Assembly: GCA_934045905.1 (NCBI GenBank)
Contig: OW203768.1
Span: 13,792,316-13,856,315, forward strand
Length of the DNA: 64,000 bases
Direction: 5' to 3'
Source of the DNA: Leuctra nigra
Lineage: Eukaryota > Arthropoda > Insecta > Plecoptera > Leuctridae
Shown here one piece after another: positions 14,748 through 26,371 of the stretch. The notes beneath the pieces were generated by a model. The model was not told where the DNA came from and did not search any database. It worked only from the letters and a program-made list of their open reading frames with translations. The number at the start of each line of letters is the position of its first letter. Position 1 is the first letter of the stretch. Both the position numbers and the translations under genes were made by a program.

Positions 14748-17700
14748 TTAATGATTCTTATCCGGGTCCGATGATTGCCTAAACTGAATCAATATCACGA
14801 TATAGGTTGTCACAGCTCCAACAATCTGAAAAGGCAAAATTACTAAAATGCATTTCATGTGTTTTTAATTCTGTTTGGCATTTCAAATAACGAACACATT
14901 CTGTTTTTTTTAATGTCATTATACAATACATACCCCAAACTAAATATTAGACTATATCGATTTATCCAAATTTATAAGAACCTAGTCTAGATGACAATAT
15001 TTTTCCCAATGCCCATAAAGAGATTATAAAATTATCAGATTCAAATTACAAACACCCAAACAAAGGTGGGAGATTAAGTGAAGAGTTGGGATAAATTGGC
15101 TTCTGGATAACCGAGCGGGGTGAGAACTAATTAACCAATCAGTGTACCTAATCACTTTCAAAAAAATCAAGCATTTAACATGAACTAAGATGAGAAAACA
15201 AAAAACTCAACTCTATTCGAGAAAATAAGGAACACAACTGACCTCTGGTGGATTTTGTGGTACTAGGTAAATGGCGGCTATCAAGGGCGCATTTGCATAA
15301 ATATAAATACAAATATTTGATATAGTTGTTTGTTATGGCCAAGAAAGTAAATTTATAGCTAAATATCAATTTAATTTGTTTTTTGTTTTTTCACTGCTTT
15401 ATGGAAACACGAAATGTAAAAACAAACAAATTAATATGTGGACCTGATAGTACCCATCTTGCCAGAAGTGGCTCCATCACGTATCACTTATTTGTGGGAA
15501 TACATAAAAAATGAAAAATATTACCTAATTGTCACATAAAAGAAAGTCATATGAAAATTTTAATTTTCAGTTCCTTTTACTCAAAAAAATCCTAAAAGTC
15601 ACATTAAAATTAAAGAATCTTCAAAAATAAAATAATCGAGAAATTAGGAATGTATAATTCCCTTGTTACCGAGTAGATGAGTGATGCGTCAATCGGGAAC
15701 AGCCCGCAAGCTGTGATGTCGACTCTGCGATGTACCAGCTGAGCTGAGAACCTGTCCATCTGCAGGTAGATATCATGTTATGTCATGACATTGTGCATGA
15801 TGAATAATCAAATCATACGGCATTACCCAAAAATACATTCTATCTAGTATTTTGAAAGAAACAGACAAACAAGTCACATGGTGACTAGCTGACAATCAGA
15901 AATTGAAAACCACAAGCTCATCAAGAAGGGGACTTGGAAAACAACTACTGAATGTCACTGTACACTCGATGCATTCCGTCATTCGGTCGAAGGGAGAAAT
16001 CGTTTACTCAACGGGCAGCTTCAAAGACAGCTTCTGACGGAGCTCCTTGGGACGGAGCTAGCGCCAATGGATTCAGGCGGTCAATCTAATAATAATAATA
16101 ATAATGTACTTTATTGAGCACATAAAATAGGTACACAATTGGTCTGTATTCAACAATCGGGTCGTTGATCTTCCATACATCCATCTCTTCTCTTCAGCTG
16201 CTTCACCTCTTCACCGTTTACCTATTTCTTCCTAAGTTATTCATAATAGTCATTATACATAGTTGTGCGTCAATATCAGTGGTAATATTGGAAGAACATC
16301 CTAGCTTTCCTTATAGCTGATGGGAAAACTACTGAAAAACCATCAGCAGGATGTGTGTGATCTTGATTGTTGTCTTCCAATGCACATTACTTCTTGTTCT
16401 TGAATTCTTGTTCTTGAATTAGCGTGAGTTTGTTTTTGACTAGCGTCTTGAATGGTATTAAACTTAATGTCTGCTTTTCCCTAGTTGTTGCATTATACGC
16501 TACCGAGGACTATGAAAAACAATTCTTAAATTTTGTACCTCGATGAGTGCCAAAGTCTAGCTTTTCTTTGGACCGCGCATCTTTTCCGTGAATATCTTGT
16601 CTTCTTCTTAACTTATCATTCAAATATTTAGGTTCTCCTGTTAACATGTTAGAAAAAATGCAGATTGATAACCAGTGAATACTCACCAAACTTCTTGTGT
16701 GTACACTTTTAGACGTTGTCTGTAATTTAGACACAACGTACGCCAGCTCATTCGCCTGCGGAAAGAATGTCTAATAGTCAGATGTTGTATTACAAAGTGT
16801 ATTTCGCGCCTACAACTCGACTAAACAACGAGGTGGTCTTATACTCGGTAGTATTGCGACAGTATACGAATGGTCAGACTTAATTCATAAATTCAGGTAA
16901 ATCTGTCCGTTTGTAAAGAGAGTGATGTCTCTTCATATCAAGATTTCTTCGAATTAAAACTATCGAATATGACAAAAAGTACACAATCACAGCTAGCTAT
17001 TATGAATGGTGCCATGTTAACAATGAGGATGATGTCACATGCAAACTATGAATATGTGATCAATTGCTCGGTCAGCAAACTTTGACTATATCTTTCACCT
17101 ATCTTTCATTAGTGGAGTGGCGCTAGGTATAGGTTATTGCTTCTTTATGCAACATACCTGATTCTTCAGTGAATTGCATGCGTATACCATCATCATCAAC
17201 TGACCGAACCTGACAGTAGTGTCCAAGAGCAAGGTAATAGACATCAATGTATTGTCTTTAGCCTCTCCAGTCATACCAAGCAATTCTGCACTTTTCAAGT
17301 AGATAGATTGAACTAAATGAACGAATACGAGCGTTATAGACAGGAGATTGTGAACTCCATACATGGAGCTTACGGAGTTAGCAAGTTCGTAAAGACGGCT
17401 GTGCAGCTTACGAGAAACATCAAATGGTTCTTGAAAAGAGTTTTTACCGAACGATGATGATCTCAAAATTGACTCAGAAATGCATAGGACTCTTGAATGA
17501 TTGGGCTGCTGTACTTTTAATGACTTTTCAAAATCAAGTAGTTTGAAAATATAGAGCGTATACAGTTTACTCAGAACAAATATTGAATCTATAAAGTGGA
17601 GATCATAAATTTTCTTTGATATTTCTACAAACCACGCGATAAACATTGAAGGAATAATTTCTTTGTTTAAATGCCATAATAATACAGATGAGCCGAAGGT

Positions 17701-18186
17701 CAAAGCATGACCCATAATCATCATGGACATTTGAAGGACCGACAACCACGAATACCGTGAGAACTTATTATCAAATATGTCACAAATCTTTGACATTTCA
17801 TTTAGCATATCTGCTTTTTGGTGACGATTCAAAACACAACCAATATGGGAGGATAGAAAAATTGCAGCACTTATTAAAGCCTCAACAATAGTTGTGAATG
17901 AAATGACGGCCGAAAATTGTCTAGACATATTTTCTGTTGCTGGTGAGAGAAGTATTAAAGCAGTGTGAATGACAACGCACAAAATAATTGTAAAGAAGAT
18001 CAATGGTTTTGATACAGAAAATGTCGACGACCGCGAATATTTAGTCACACTGTAAGGAGCTAGACCGCAAAGTTGAGACGCTCTTAGAAGAGGTTTGGCG
18101 GCGTCAGAAAAAGCCATGGCGCTAGAAGTAGAGTTCCTCATCAACTGATAGCATTTCCAGAACATTTTGTAGTTGTTTACGGCCAT
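14748..18186 (-). CDS. Gustatory receptor, right paralogue, complete four-exon gene
   Basis: Insect 7tm_7 gustatory receptor of 421 residues. Exons: 18186-17158 (343 aa), 16755-16687 (23 aa, ANELAYVV...), 15759-15670 (30 aa, MDRFSAQLVHRRVDITACG...), and 14825-14748 (25 aa and TAA). All junctions are phase 0 with GT donors and AG acceptors (CAG|gtatgt, ccgcag, TTG|gtgagt, ctgcag, TCG|gtaaca, ttcag). The last exon carries the family signature TYIVILIQF in the seventh membrane segment, and exon 3 has the usual ITACGLF block before it. Strong similarity to the gene at 1-1312 and shared 5' flanking sequence indicate a tandem duplication. Intact; ligand unknown. Confidence 0.9.
16086..16195 (-). 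repeat. Inverted copy of the (ATT)n-tailed retroelement 3' end
   Basis: Reverse complement of 2285-2369, including the AATAAAGTACATT motif, with an (AAT)n run at 16086-16107 as its tail. It lies in intron 2 of the right gustatory receptor. Confidence 0.65.
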
Positions 18187-18519
18187 TTTAATACATTAAT
18201 GCGATTAAATGCATGTTTTCATTATGTTACATATGTTTTATTTAGGTATTATTAATGAAAACATCCATGATGTTCAGCAATTCCAAATGTTTTGTTTCGT
18301 GAGGCTTGACATTAAAATGCATACAATCACGTGTCAAACAACCATTTATTAAATTAAACCGTTTTATCTGTCTTCTGTCCGTAACGTTTCATTAGGTTGT
18401 GTTTACTTTTGTAATTAAAGCAAACCTAAGCTAAAACTCCCCCCCCCCCCCCTCAGGACATATCATCATAGCACCTTGTTTCTTTCATAAAGCTGCGATA
18501 TTATTGTGCACCAATTTCG

Positions 18520-18745
18520 TCACGCAAAATCATGATTTGGCAGCCCGCAGTGCACCCCTGTATGATGGGTTGCATACCTCCAGAGAGGACTATGTAGACC
18601 AGACAACCTTGAGGCACAGGGCGACTAAGGATCTTGTGACAGGTCCTGTCAGGGACACCCGCTGTAGATTCACTATCAAACCGTTTCCTACCCTTTTTAA
18701 TACATCACTCTCCAATGTAAATGCATTTACATCTGAAGATACAAC
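18520..18745 (+). repeat. Dispersed repeat shared with 2220-2290 and 14030-14160
   Basis: Its left half matches 2220-2300 (gcagcccgcagtgca, gggttg, ccag.gagga) and its right half matches 14030-14150 (cagacaaccttgag to cgctgtagattcacta). It thus bridges two fragments found separately elsewhere in the window. No ORF of interest. Confidence 0.6.
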
Positions 18746-18756
18746 CTCCAAATTCC

Positions 18757-19115
18757 CCCCCCCCCCCCCCCCCGACGGCTGCCACCTTATCGCGGTGGTG
18801 GGGTTTGTGTTGGCCAATGATCCACTGCAGCTACGCCGGCGAGCATATGCTCATGTGTAAGGGCTACCCATGCCGGACTGGTCAGTGGTGAGGCCCAGAC
18901 AAAGAGCAGCCAGGGTCGACCTCATGCCCTCCCTTGAATTTGCGGTCCCCTCGGGCCGGTTTTCCCCCTCGAGATGGTGATCCTCCTGAAATCTGGTTCC
19001 GCCGGCCCGAATCCTCACACCCCCCCGGTCCGTCCCCATTCCGGCCTGGCCTTCCCACCAGTGCTGGACTCCCCCGGATCGGGCCCGATATGTCGACCCC
19101 CTCCCCATGTCCTCC
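18757..19115. other. GC-rich outlier segment with poly(C) tract
   Basis: Begins with a run of about 18 C and stays strongly GC-rich for about 340 bp in an AT-rich neighbourhood. Open frames on both strands are short and low-complexity. No recognisable gene. It could be part of a GC-rich retroelement or a transferred piece. Confidence 0.4.
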
Positions 19116-19194
19116 ACTTATTCAACAAAGTTTAAAGTAAAAAAAATAATGTGCGCAATATAACCTCGTCGTTGACGCGCCGTTAAGCCCTAAT

Positions 19195-20225
19195 TGAGCG
19201 AGCGTAGCGAGCGTCACCACGGTACTCTTATGGCACTTTCTCTGTGTGTTTGTTTGTTTGTTTGTTTGTTTGTTTTTTTGTTTTTTTTTTTTTTTGTGGT
19301 CACAGCCCAGGTCAAACCGCTCAAGCAATCGATCTGAAATTTTGTACACATACTAACGTAATCTATGCGGTCCCTGGGATCGTTTTTGAATGGGCTCCCG
19401 TGATTGGTTCAAATTTAAAAAAAATTATCTTTCGATTGGGTGCTTCGATCAATTTGAAATTTAGCAAAAACATTGCAACCAACATTGTACCCAATCATAA
19501 AAAGTTTCAGCCAAATCTTCCTATTGGTTCAAATTTAAAACCATTTTTCATGTGATTTTTGACATTTAAACTAGAACAGATTGACCGATCAACTTGGAAC
19601 TTCGCGTGGTCATTGGTACGAACATTTTAGATATTTTTGCCAATTTTCAGTCTAATCTGTCGTTATTTTCAAAAGTTTTGTCATTTTAAGGTCATTTTAT
19701 TCCATAATCTTGAAAAATGTATACTAAATTGTCATCCCTGCCTTCTTTAAGCTTCTGTTCCAAGGCAAGGCCTGTAGAGCAGCCAAGCTATCCACAATGT
19801 ACAGTAAAATGAAAGCATTTTTGAGCTAGCGCATAAAATCGGATGCAGTACGAAGGCCAAATCCTCTAATTGGTTTAAGTTTAAATAATGTCTTCTGATT
19901 GGTCGACAATAAAAATGTTCACATTAAGTTCAAATTTTGCATGGTGATCAAGACCAACTTAATATTAAATTTTACATATTGTAAGCCCAATCAGTCAAGT
20001 ATTAATTGTAATTTTACGAGTTTAGTATGGGATGTCACAAGAGATTTCTGGAGAATGTATGTAGGTAAGACGTCACGACACAATGGATCTGTTATTCATC
20101 CAGAGTATTATGGAGATTGAAAAATTGCAGAGAAAATCGTCTTGTGCCGTGTCGTGCATCGTTACTATGGGGATGTTGCATGTTCTGTGCTCGCTCATCA
20201 ACGCGTTACACTGAGCGTTTTCCTA
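19195..20225 (-). repeat. Interspersed element with GCGAGCG end, copy 1
   Basis: In reverse orientation it runs from CGCTCAGTGTAACGCGTTGA (complement at about 20193-20217) to a GACGCTCGCTACGCTCGCTC terminus near 19195. The interior has degenerate repeats around 'catgcaaaatttcaagttgatcggtcc' themes and a GTTT-rich run at 19245-19285. The same ends occur at 27610-28230 and 43388-44710. No coding capacity found. Confidence 0.6.
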
Positions 20226-20477
20226 GTAATCTATCTATCTACCTCCAAATTCTGTTTATCTAAGTGTTTTGGTAGTCCATTACAACACGATACTATATAA
20301 CGTAGATATAACCAACTCCAAATGAAGGGTACAGGGAAAGAACGATTAAACTCAATTTATTTCAAATCGGAAAAAAAAAACATCAAACTCAATTTTACAA
20401 CTTGCAAGCATTTGGATATTAGTGCCGGAATGATAGTTCAAACTCCTGAGCCTATGAGGAAAAATGTGGCAGCTCCC

Positions 20478-20530
20478 AGGCCCGTAGGAAGGGGGGGGGG
20501 GGGGGGGGATTATCCCCCACTCGAGCAGTA
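20478..20530 (+). mobile_element. Terminal fragment of a hAT-type MITE with G tract
   Basis: CAGGCCCGTAGGAAGGGG..., a G run, then GGATTATCCCCCACTCGAG. This matches, in inverted orientation, the right end of the MITE at 47161-47576 (CTCGAGTGGGAGGGATTATC...CACGCGCCTG). Only one end is present. Confidence 0.5.
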
Positions 20531-20744
20531 GTGCGACCACTTCCATACAAAATTAAGTTCAACGTCCCAGAATCACTTATAAATTGTTTAAATTCTAAAG
20601 AAACGCCCTGCGAGACAATAATAGGATTGTTTGTTGTAATTTGAGCAGTTCAGCATCCCAGACATCCCAGATTCAGGAATTGACCTATCCTTGACTTCAA
20701 ATGACCATGTAAAGTGTAAACAACAGTTAGGATCTAGCACTTCA

Positions 20745-20935
20745 AAGGGCTAGATATATCAGTGTGACGGCCTCTCTCCACCTGTTATCAGTCTCTCGAC
20801 GGCGCGGGTTGTGGAGGCTCGTGCTGTGAATGTTACACCGTCCTTCGGAAGGGACGGTAAGCCGTTGGTCCCCTTGGTATCTTTCGTCAGGAGTAGGCTA
20901 CATGCCGGTACCGGGTTTCCTCTCCTCCCTTGTCT
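20745..20935 (+). repeat. Retroelement 3'-tail-like repeat with hairpin
   Basis: Contains CCGTCCTTCGGAAGGGACGG, a short hairpin, followed by TAAGCCGTTGGTCCCC. Similar hairpin tails are familiar from 3' ends of LINEs and SINEs in many invertebrates. No ORF. Boundaries are approximate. Confidence 0.45.
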
Positions 20936-21772
20936 ATATTACATTCTCACTAGTGGAGCCTGGCTCTGTTGAGAATATAGACTTAATAATAATATCGAAA
21001 TAAATATTGGAGTTTGAAGGTTTGAACTTTCCATAAAAGTATGGGTAGTGGTTTGCGTCTTGTATCATGTTTTTGTGAAGTGGCATATTGATTGTTGACT
21101 TTTTATTTTCCTTCATTTGAACTCAATATTTAATATTTTAAATTTTAAATTATTGCTTGGCTTTTCTGTTTTCTTCCATTATTTATGCGCTAAACTATAC
21201 CCTGCCTCAGTGATGGCAATTTTCTGTTAAATTTCTGACAATATGGCTTTCCCGTTTCCTCCAGTTATGCAGCTCCGAAATTAATATTAAATGCTGAAAT
21301 TTTAAACATACCCTGCGCCACAAAAGGTCGAGCCCTCCTCCTCACCCCCTTCCCCGTCCAACATCATCAAGTCAAAGTTCAAACCACCTGTTTCCGTCGA
21401 CAACACGCGCTTCCTTCCGCAGCGCTGTCAATCAACTGTCAAACTTCTGTCAAACTGACGTTTGTCAATGTTATTCCGCACTAGTCCGTACAAATATTGC
21501 ATCAATCCGTGGATGATTTGAAAACAAATGTTTAATATGTGGTTGATATCTATTTATCATTAAATATTACAAAATATAATATTATTATTAATATCAGAGT
21601 TTATTTTGCACCAGCCAATAGGAATGGGCCAGCCAATCAAGCCAATCCAAGAAGGCTCTCTGACCAAAGCATCTTGGTGGTTGTGTTGTGGTACTAGTAT
21701 TCGTTGTGGATAGCTGTTTTGCTCTGTAAAAAGGTAAAGGAATAGCTGCCCACTGGGTTTTAATTGTAATTA
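20936..21772. other. Upstream region of the J-protein gene
   Basis: AT-rich with a less AT-rich stretch at about 21310-21480, a plausible promoter area for the plus-strand gene that follows. I cannot place a transcription start. No other gene. Confidence 0.35.
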
Positions 21773-21775
21773 ATG

Positions 21776-22654
21776 ATGCAGTGTCATTACGACGTACTTG
21801 GTCTTGATTCTGACGCCAGTGACGAAGAAGTGAAGAAGACATATCGAAAACTTGCTTTGAAATGGCACCCAGACAGGAATCTGAACAACCAGGAAATGGC
21901 CAAGGAGCAATTTCAATTAATCCAACAGGCATATCACGTTCTGAGTGACCCTCAAGAAAGGGAACTGTATGATAGACAGCAAGATGTAGCTGTGAATGAA
22001 GATCTACTGGAAGATGCTTTCCGTTTCCTTATAGGCTTGAATGTGTCTCGATACATGACAACCAAATGTTTCCAAGGTTACATGGATGATTCAAAGGGTT
22101 TTTACACTGTGTATCGCAAGGTTTTCGATAAGCTGGCTGCAGAGGATCTCGAATCTGCTGATGGCGCTCAAACAAAAATACCTGGCTTTGGTTCTTCATC
22201 GAGTGACTACGAAACGGTTGTTCGCCCATTTTACAGTTTCTGGTCCAGCTATTGGACAAAGAGATCCTATTCTTGGTTGGATATGTTTGACATCAGTGAG
22301 GCACCAAATAGAAGAGTACAAAGACTTCAGGAAAAGGAAAACATGAAAATTCGAAAGAAGGCAAAGAAGGAACACAATGAGGAAGTTAGGCATCTCGTCG
22401 AGTTAGTGCGCAAGAGAGATGAGCGAGTTCAAGCGTGGAGTAAACTTCTGGAAGAGAAAGCTGCGGAAAAAGCGGAAAGAGCTGAAGGAAAACGTCAGAA
22501 AGCACTGAAGGAAAAGCAAGAGGATCTGAAAAACGGGAAAGTGAAATTTGCGTGGAACAAACTTCAGGAAGAGAAAGCTGCAGAAAATGCTAAAAGAATG
22601 TCAGAAAACATTACTAAAAGAAAGACAAGAGAACGTAAAAATCAGGAAAATTAG
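21776..22654 (+). CDS. Short DNAJC21/JJJ1-like J-domain protein
   Basis: Single exon. The second Met ([10 protein letters not shown], 21776) matches where DNAJC21 proteins begin; an in-frame Met lies one codon upstream. The J-domain has the HPD motif at residues 31-33, which stimulates Hsp70 ATPase, and [21 protein letters not shown]. The DNAJC21 middle region follows ([27 protein letters not shown]), then a lysine/glutamate-rich coiled region. Family members act in cytosolic 60S ribosome maturation, are about 530-580 residues long and end in C2H2 zinc fingers. This one stops at 292 residues, lacks the fingers and contains an internal 39-residue duplication. Lack of introns suggests a retrogene. 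The poly(A) signal is at 22797. Confidence 0.82.
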   Translation: MQCHYDVLGLDSDASDEEVKKTYRKLALKWHPDRNLNNQEMAKEQFQLIQQAYHVLSDPQERELYDRQQDVAVNEDLLEDAFRFLIGLNVSRYMTTKCFQGYMDDSKGFYTVYRKVFDKLAAEDLESADGAQTKIPGFGSSSSDYETVVRPFYSFWSSYWTKRSYSWLDMFDISEAPNRRVQRLQEKENMKIRKKAKKEHNEEVRHLVELVRKRDERVQAWSKLLEEKAAEKAERAEGKRQKALKEKQEDLKNGKVKFAWNKLQEEKAAENAKRMSENITKRKTRERKNQEN

Positions 22655-22796
22655 ATTTACGGATAAGAATTCAGCACTGAATCAAGGAACAGAAAATAAT
22701 GACGATGTAGATTTCTATTTACTTCTCTTATATTTAACATTTGAATTTAAAGCAATGTACAGCAACCATTTTGGTCATACTAAAATATTAATCGAC

Positions 22797-22802
22797 AATA
22801 AA
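22797..22802 (+). terminator. Poly(A) signal AATAAA of the J-protein gene
   Basis: AATAAA about 140 bp past the stop codon of the J-protein ORF, a normal spacing for a 3' UTR. Confidence 0.6.
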
Positions 22803-23531
22803 TGTATTGCTTAGTTGGGCATTGTGGTTCAGTTTTTTCAGCATGTACACCTGTGGTCAGAAAAATTGACGGTAAACGACTAAGTTGGATCTCGAATTGC
22901 CTTCAATTTTCGTTGAATTGAGAAATAATTATTATGTATGAGGTGGTTGGTTGCTTCATAAATCAAACCCTCCAACCCTACATGCTCAAAATCTGCGTTT
23001 ACCTCTGTGTTTTCGTCTGGATAGACAAGTTTTGAAACAGGACTTAGAATCTTACAAGCAATTTATGTGACCGTGGGTGTACCTATATCTTTTTTAAGAC
23101 TTAGCAGTTAATGTTTTCCATTGCAGCAGCAATATAAAATGCAGTCTCAAATAATCAAAGCACCTAATATACTACATAGAGAGTAAAAAAAGTGTCGCAA
23201 TAAATGTTTTGGACAAGTTACAATATCGTGTAAGGACGGTAGTAGCACACTAGTCGTTGAAGCATCGAAAATGTTAAAATAAAAGTTTTGAGCATTTCCT
23301 TGATAATCGAGGTAGATTATTCATTTTTAAATAAAATAAATCCTCTTGTACTGTTAATGTCTAGTAACTTGTCCAACATCAAGATGATTCACTAAAATAT
23401 TATATATTCAATAAAAATGTACTGTTCAGCGAGTACGTAGGTTGCAATAGGTGAAAGTATTTCTCTCCGCCTCAGAATGTCATGTTTCTCGATCGCACCG
23501 GCAAATAATTCTACCAGTCGTAGAAGCTCAA
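22803..23531. other. Convergent intergenic region
   Basis: Lies between the 3' ends of the plus-strand J-protein gene and minus-strand ATF-2. It presumably holds the ATF-2 3' UTR. No ORF, repeat or RNA gene recognised. Confidence 0.5.
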
Positions 23532-26328
23532 TCAGCTGTCGATGATGATCTCGGTTTCATTTTCACCGTCGTCGCCGTTCTCGTTGCCCATCGGTTGATC
23601 CTCGTTGGCGAGCCTCACATCCCTGATGAAGACCTCTTCGATGCATCGAAACCGCACCACGTTCGGATTCAGCTTGATGACTTTCGACTCGGTCTCTTCG
23701 ATCGCTATCACGCTTCCTTCGCCACTGTCACCATCGCTGTCGTCCGTGTGGTTCAACATGGCACCGCTCTTCTCCAGGTTTAGATTGTTCTCGTTCGTGG
23801 CGCAAGCCGAGAGCAGATGTTTGAAATTGATGTACGGTGGAGCATTATTCGGATGGTTGGCACGGCTTGTCGATTGTATGGGATTCGAGACGACGACGCT
23901 GTTGATGACTCTTCCGTTGGTTGGGGCGCCATCGGCTCTTGCCTCGGTGTTGGTTCTTCTCTGCGGGGAGCTGGCGCCAAGGCGTTGCCGCTTGGCAGGA
24001 CTCGGGGATGACGCCGGCTCTTTCAACGAGGCGAAAGCCGACGGGGGTTGAGACGTCGAGGCGGTGGATTGGTACATGATTCGAGACGGCTGCGAGGTTG
24101 GCAGGAGGCAGGTCTGGATTGTCTCCATGGGCAGCGTTGACACGTTGATCATCTGACCTATGGAGCAGACAGATTTCACAATTAGGTACCCAGAGAAATA
24201 AGCATGATAGCATACGAACAGCGCTATGTACTATATTGAGAACAATGAGGGGTCGATCATCGTGGGCTTAGTTTATGACAAGAACCCATTACAGGGTACT
24301 AGTTACTCAATAGGTACAGTATTGGAAATGTATCTCGATCATCCCTACGCTCATACCATCCCGCCATACAACGGAGATCGTGAAGTGGTATACCAGCGCT
24401 CCGTTGTATGGCGGGATGGTATAAGCGTAGGGATGATTGACATACAATTCCAATACTGTACATCAGGGGGGTTATTCTAAATTTCCTTGTCGTCTCGTAT
24501 CAATTGATACGGCGTCACTACCATGTTAAATATAGCTCTCCAGTGTGCAGTGAGCCCGTATCAAGTGAGACGAGACGACAAGGGAATTTAGAAAAACCCC
24601 CCAGGTACCAAGATGTTTTTGAATGAATTTATTTGACTAAAATCCCATGCCTCAACATTAAACTCCAATGTTATACATTAGATTATTAGATTATTGTGGT
24701 TTAACGGCGCGTCAATATTTTACTAAAACACTATTCAGTAAAAAAATAGACAAACAATTTCAGAAGAATTAAAAGTAGGTAGGTACTGTAGGTATCTTTA
24801 GTGAAAAATGAAAATCTATTTTCAATTAAATGTTTGTAAGTGTTACCGTATTAACTCGTGTATAAGACGCAATTATATGTCAATATTTTGATTCTGAAAA
24901 CAGCCCTGCGTCTTATACACGCATACCAAGCTTTTTTCCCAGTAAATCCAAGGTGGATGTTTGTAAACAGAGCTGTGGTCGACTGCCCCATGTTGTCTAT
25001 CTCTGCCTTTCCCTCTCACTCTGTCTGGACTACTCATACTGTGTCTAGACACAACATTATTAACATATTAAGTTTGTGCAATAAAATGTTTTCCCTTGCA
25101 TTTAGATCAGGAGACAAAATATATATTTACGTCTGAAAAACATTGCTCTGACAGGCATAAAATAGACTAAACACTGTTGAATGGCGATCTTAATGGAAGG
25201 GGTGGAGGGGAGTTGGGTTTGTTTTGGAATGCAGAGGAAAGGCAGGTGCGCGCCTGTTAGAGCAAACAACAGCTGCTGGGAAGAGACTCCCCTCCCCCCT
25301 TTCTAAGAAGCAGAAAATTACTGTTTGTTTACAATAAGTTGGCAGTGATTTTCATTCAAATAGCTCAGTTAGCTGGAAAACCAACATTTAGATGGATATC
25401 ATGTATACAAACAAACACTGTCTTTCATCAATTACTGCGTCTTATACACGCATGCTAAGTGTTTTCTTAAAATAGACTTCTCCAAACAAGGGTGCGTCTT
25501 ATACACGAGTGCGTCTTATACACGAGTTAATACGGTAATTTGCAAATTGTAGACTAAAATTGCCCGGTACAGCTAGAATGTACCTAGATGGGGCACCCTT
25601 GAATAAATTTTCTGGTGGTCATTATGAAAATGTACCTATGTAGGTAGTGTTTTACATAACATTTCCGGAATTAATTTAAAATAAACGAAATGCATGCTTT
25701 AAAATCCACGGAGAATAATATTTTTCCTATCCATTACACAGTAGGTACACTCGGCCAAACAAAAATTGATTGTTGATAGAATTTGAATGACTGATGGTCA
25801 TGTCTCATACCAATCAAAGCGTGTTACGGTGTTATTATCGTTGAAATGTGGGGTCACCTACTAGAGTGAGACAAGGAGATCGCTTGGACTGACTTCGGAT
25901 GGTGCAATCTAACATTTATCAGTCAATCAAATTTGATCAACGATCAAATACACGATCAAATATGATCCAATACAAGTTCAGAGTGTTACCATTCAGCCAT
26001 AGGCTTGTTCCCTCTAAAATCCATTAGTATGTAACATAATTTCATATTGTCCTCAAATTAGTAAGTAGAAGTACTTTTATAATATATTGTGTACTGAGAG
26101 GATATTAAATGAGGTGCCTACTTTTAGTTTTCAGTTTTTAAAAGTTGAAATATTGAGCAATACATATTCAGATCACGTCAACCATACCTCTACCCATGAG
26201 CGCATCAAAAAACCTTGATTAAAAAAATTTCAAAGCTAGCTAAGTGCCCTGGGCTCAGCCTGCCCTAACCCCCATATCTGTTGTATTTTTCAGGCACCCC
26301 TCCAGATTTTACAGAAGTGACGGGCCCT

Positions 26329-26371
<43 letters not shown>

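Noticed and set aside
16510..16734. 74-residue minus ORF as a separate gene
   Set aside because: Its first part is exon 2 of the gustatory receptor; the rest is read-through into the intron beyond the GTGAGT donor.
23605..24051. Plus-strand 148-residue ORF
   Set aside because: It lies antisense to the ATF-2 terminal exon, whose phase and splice sites fit the gene.
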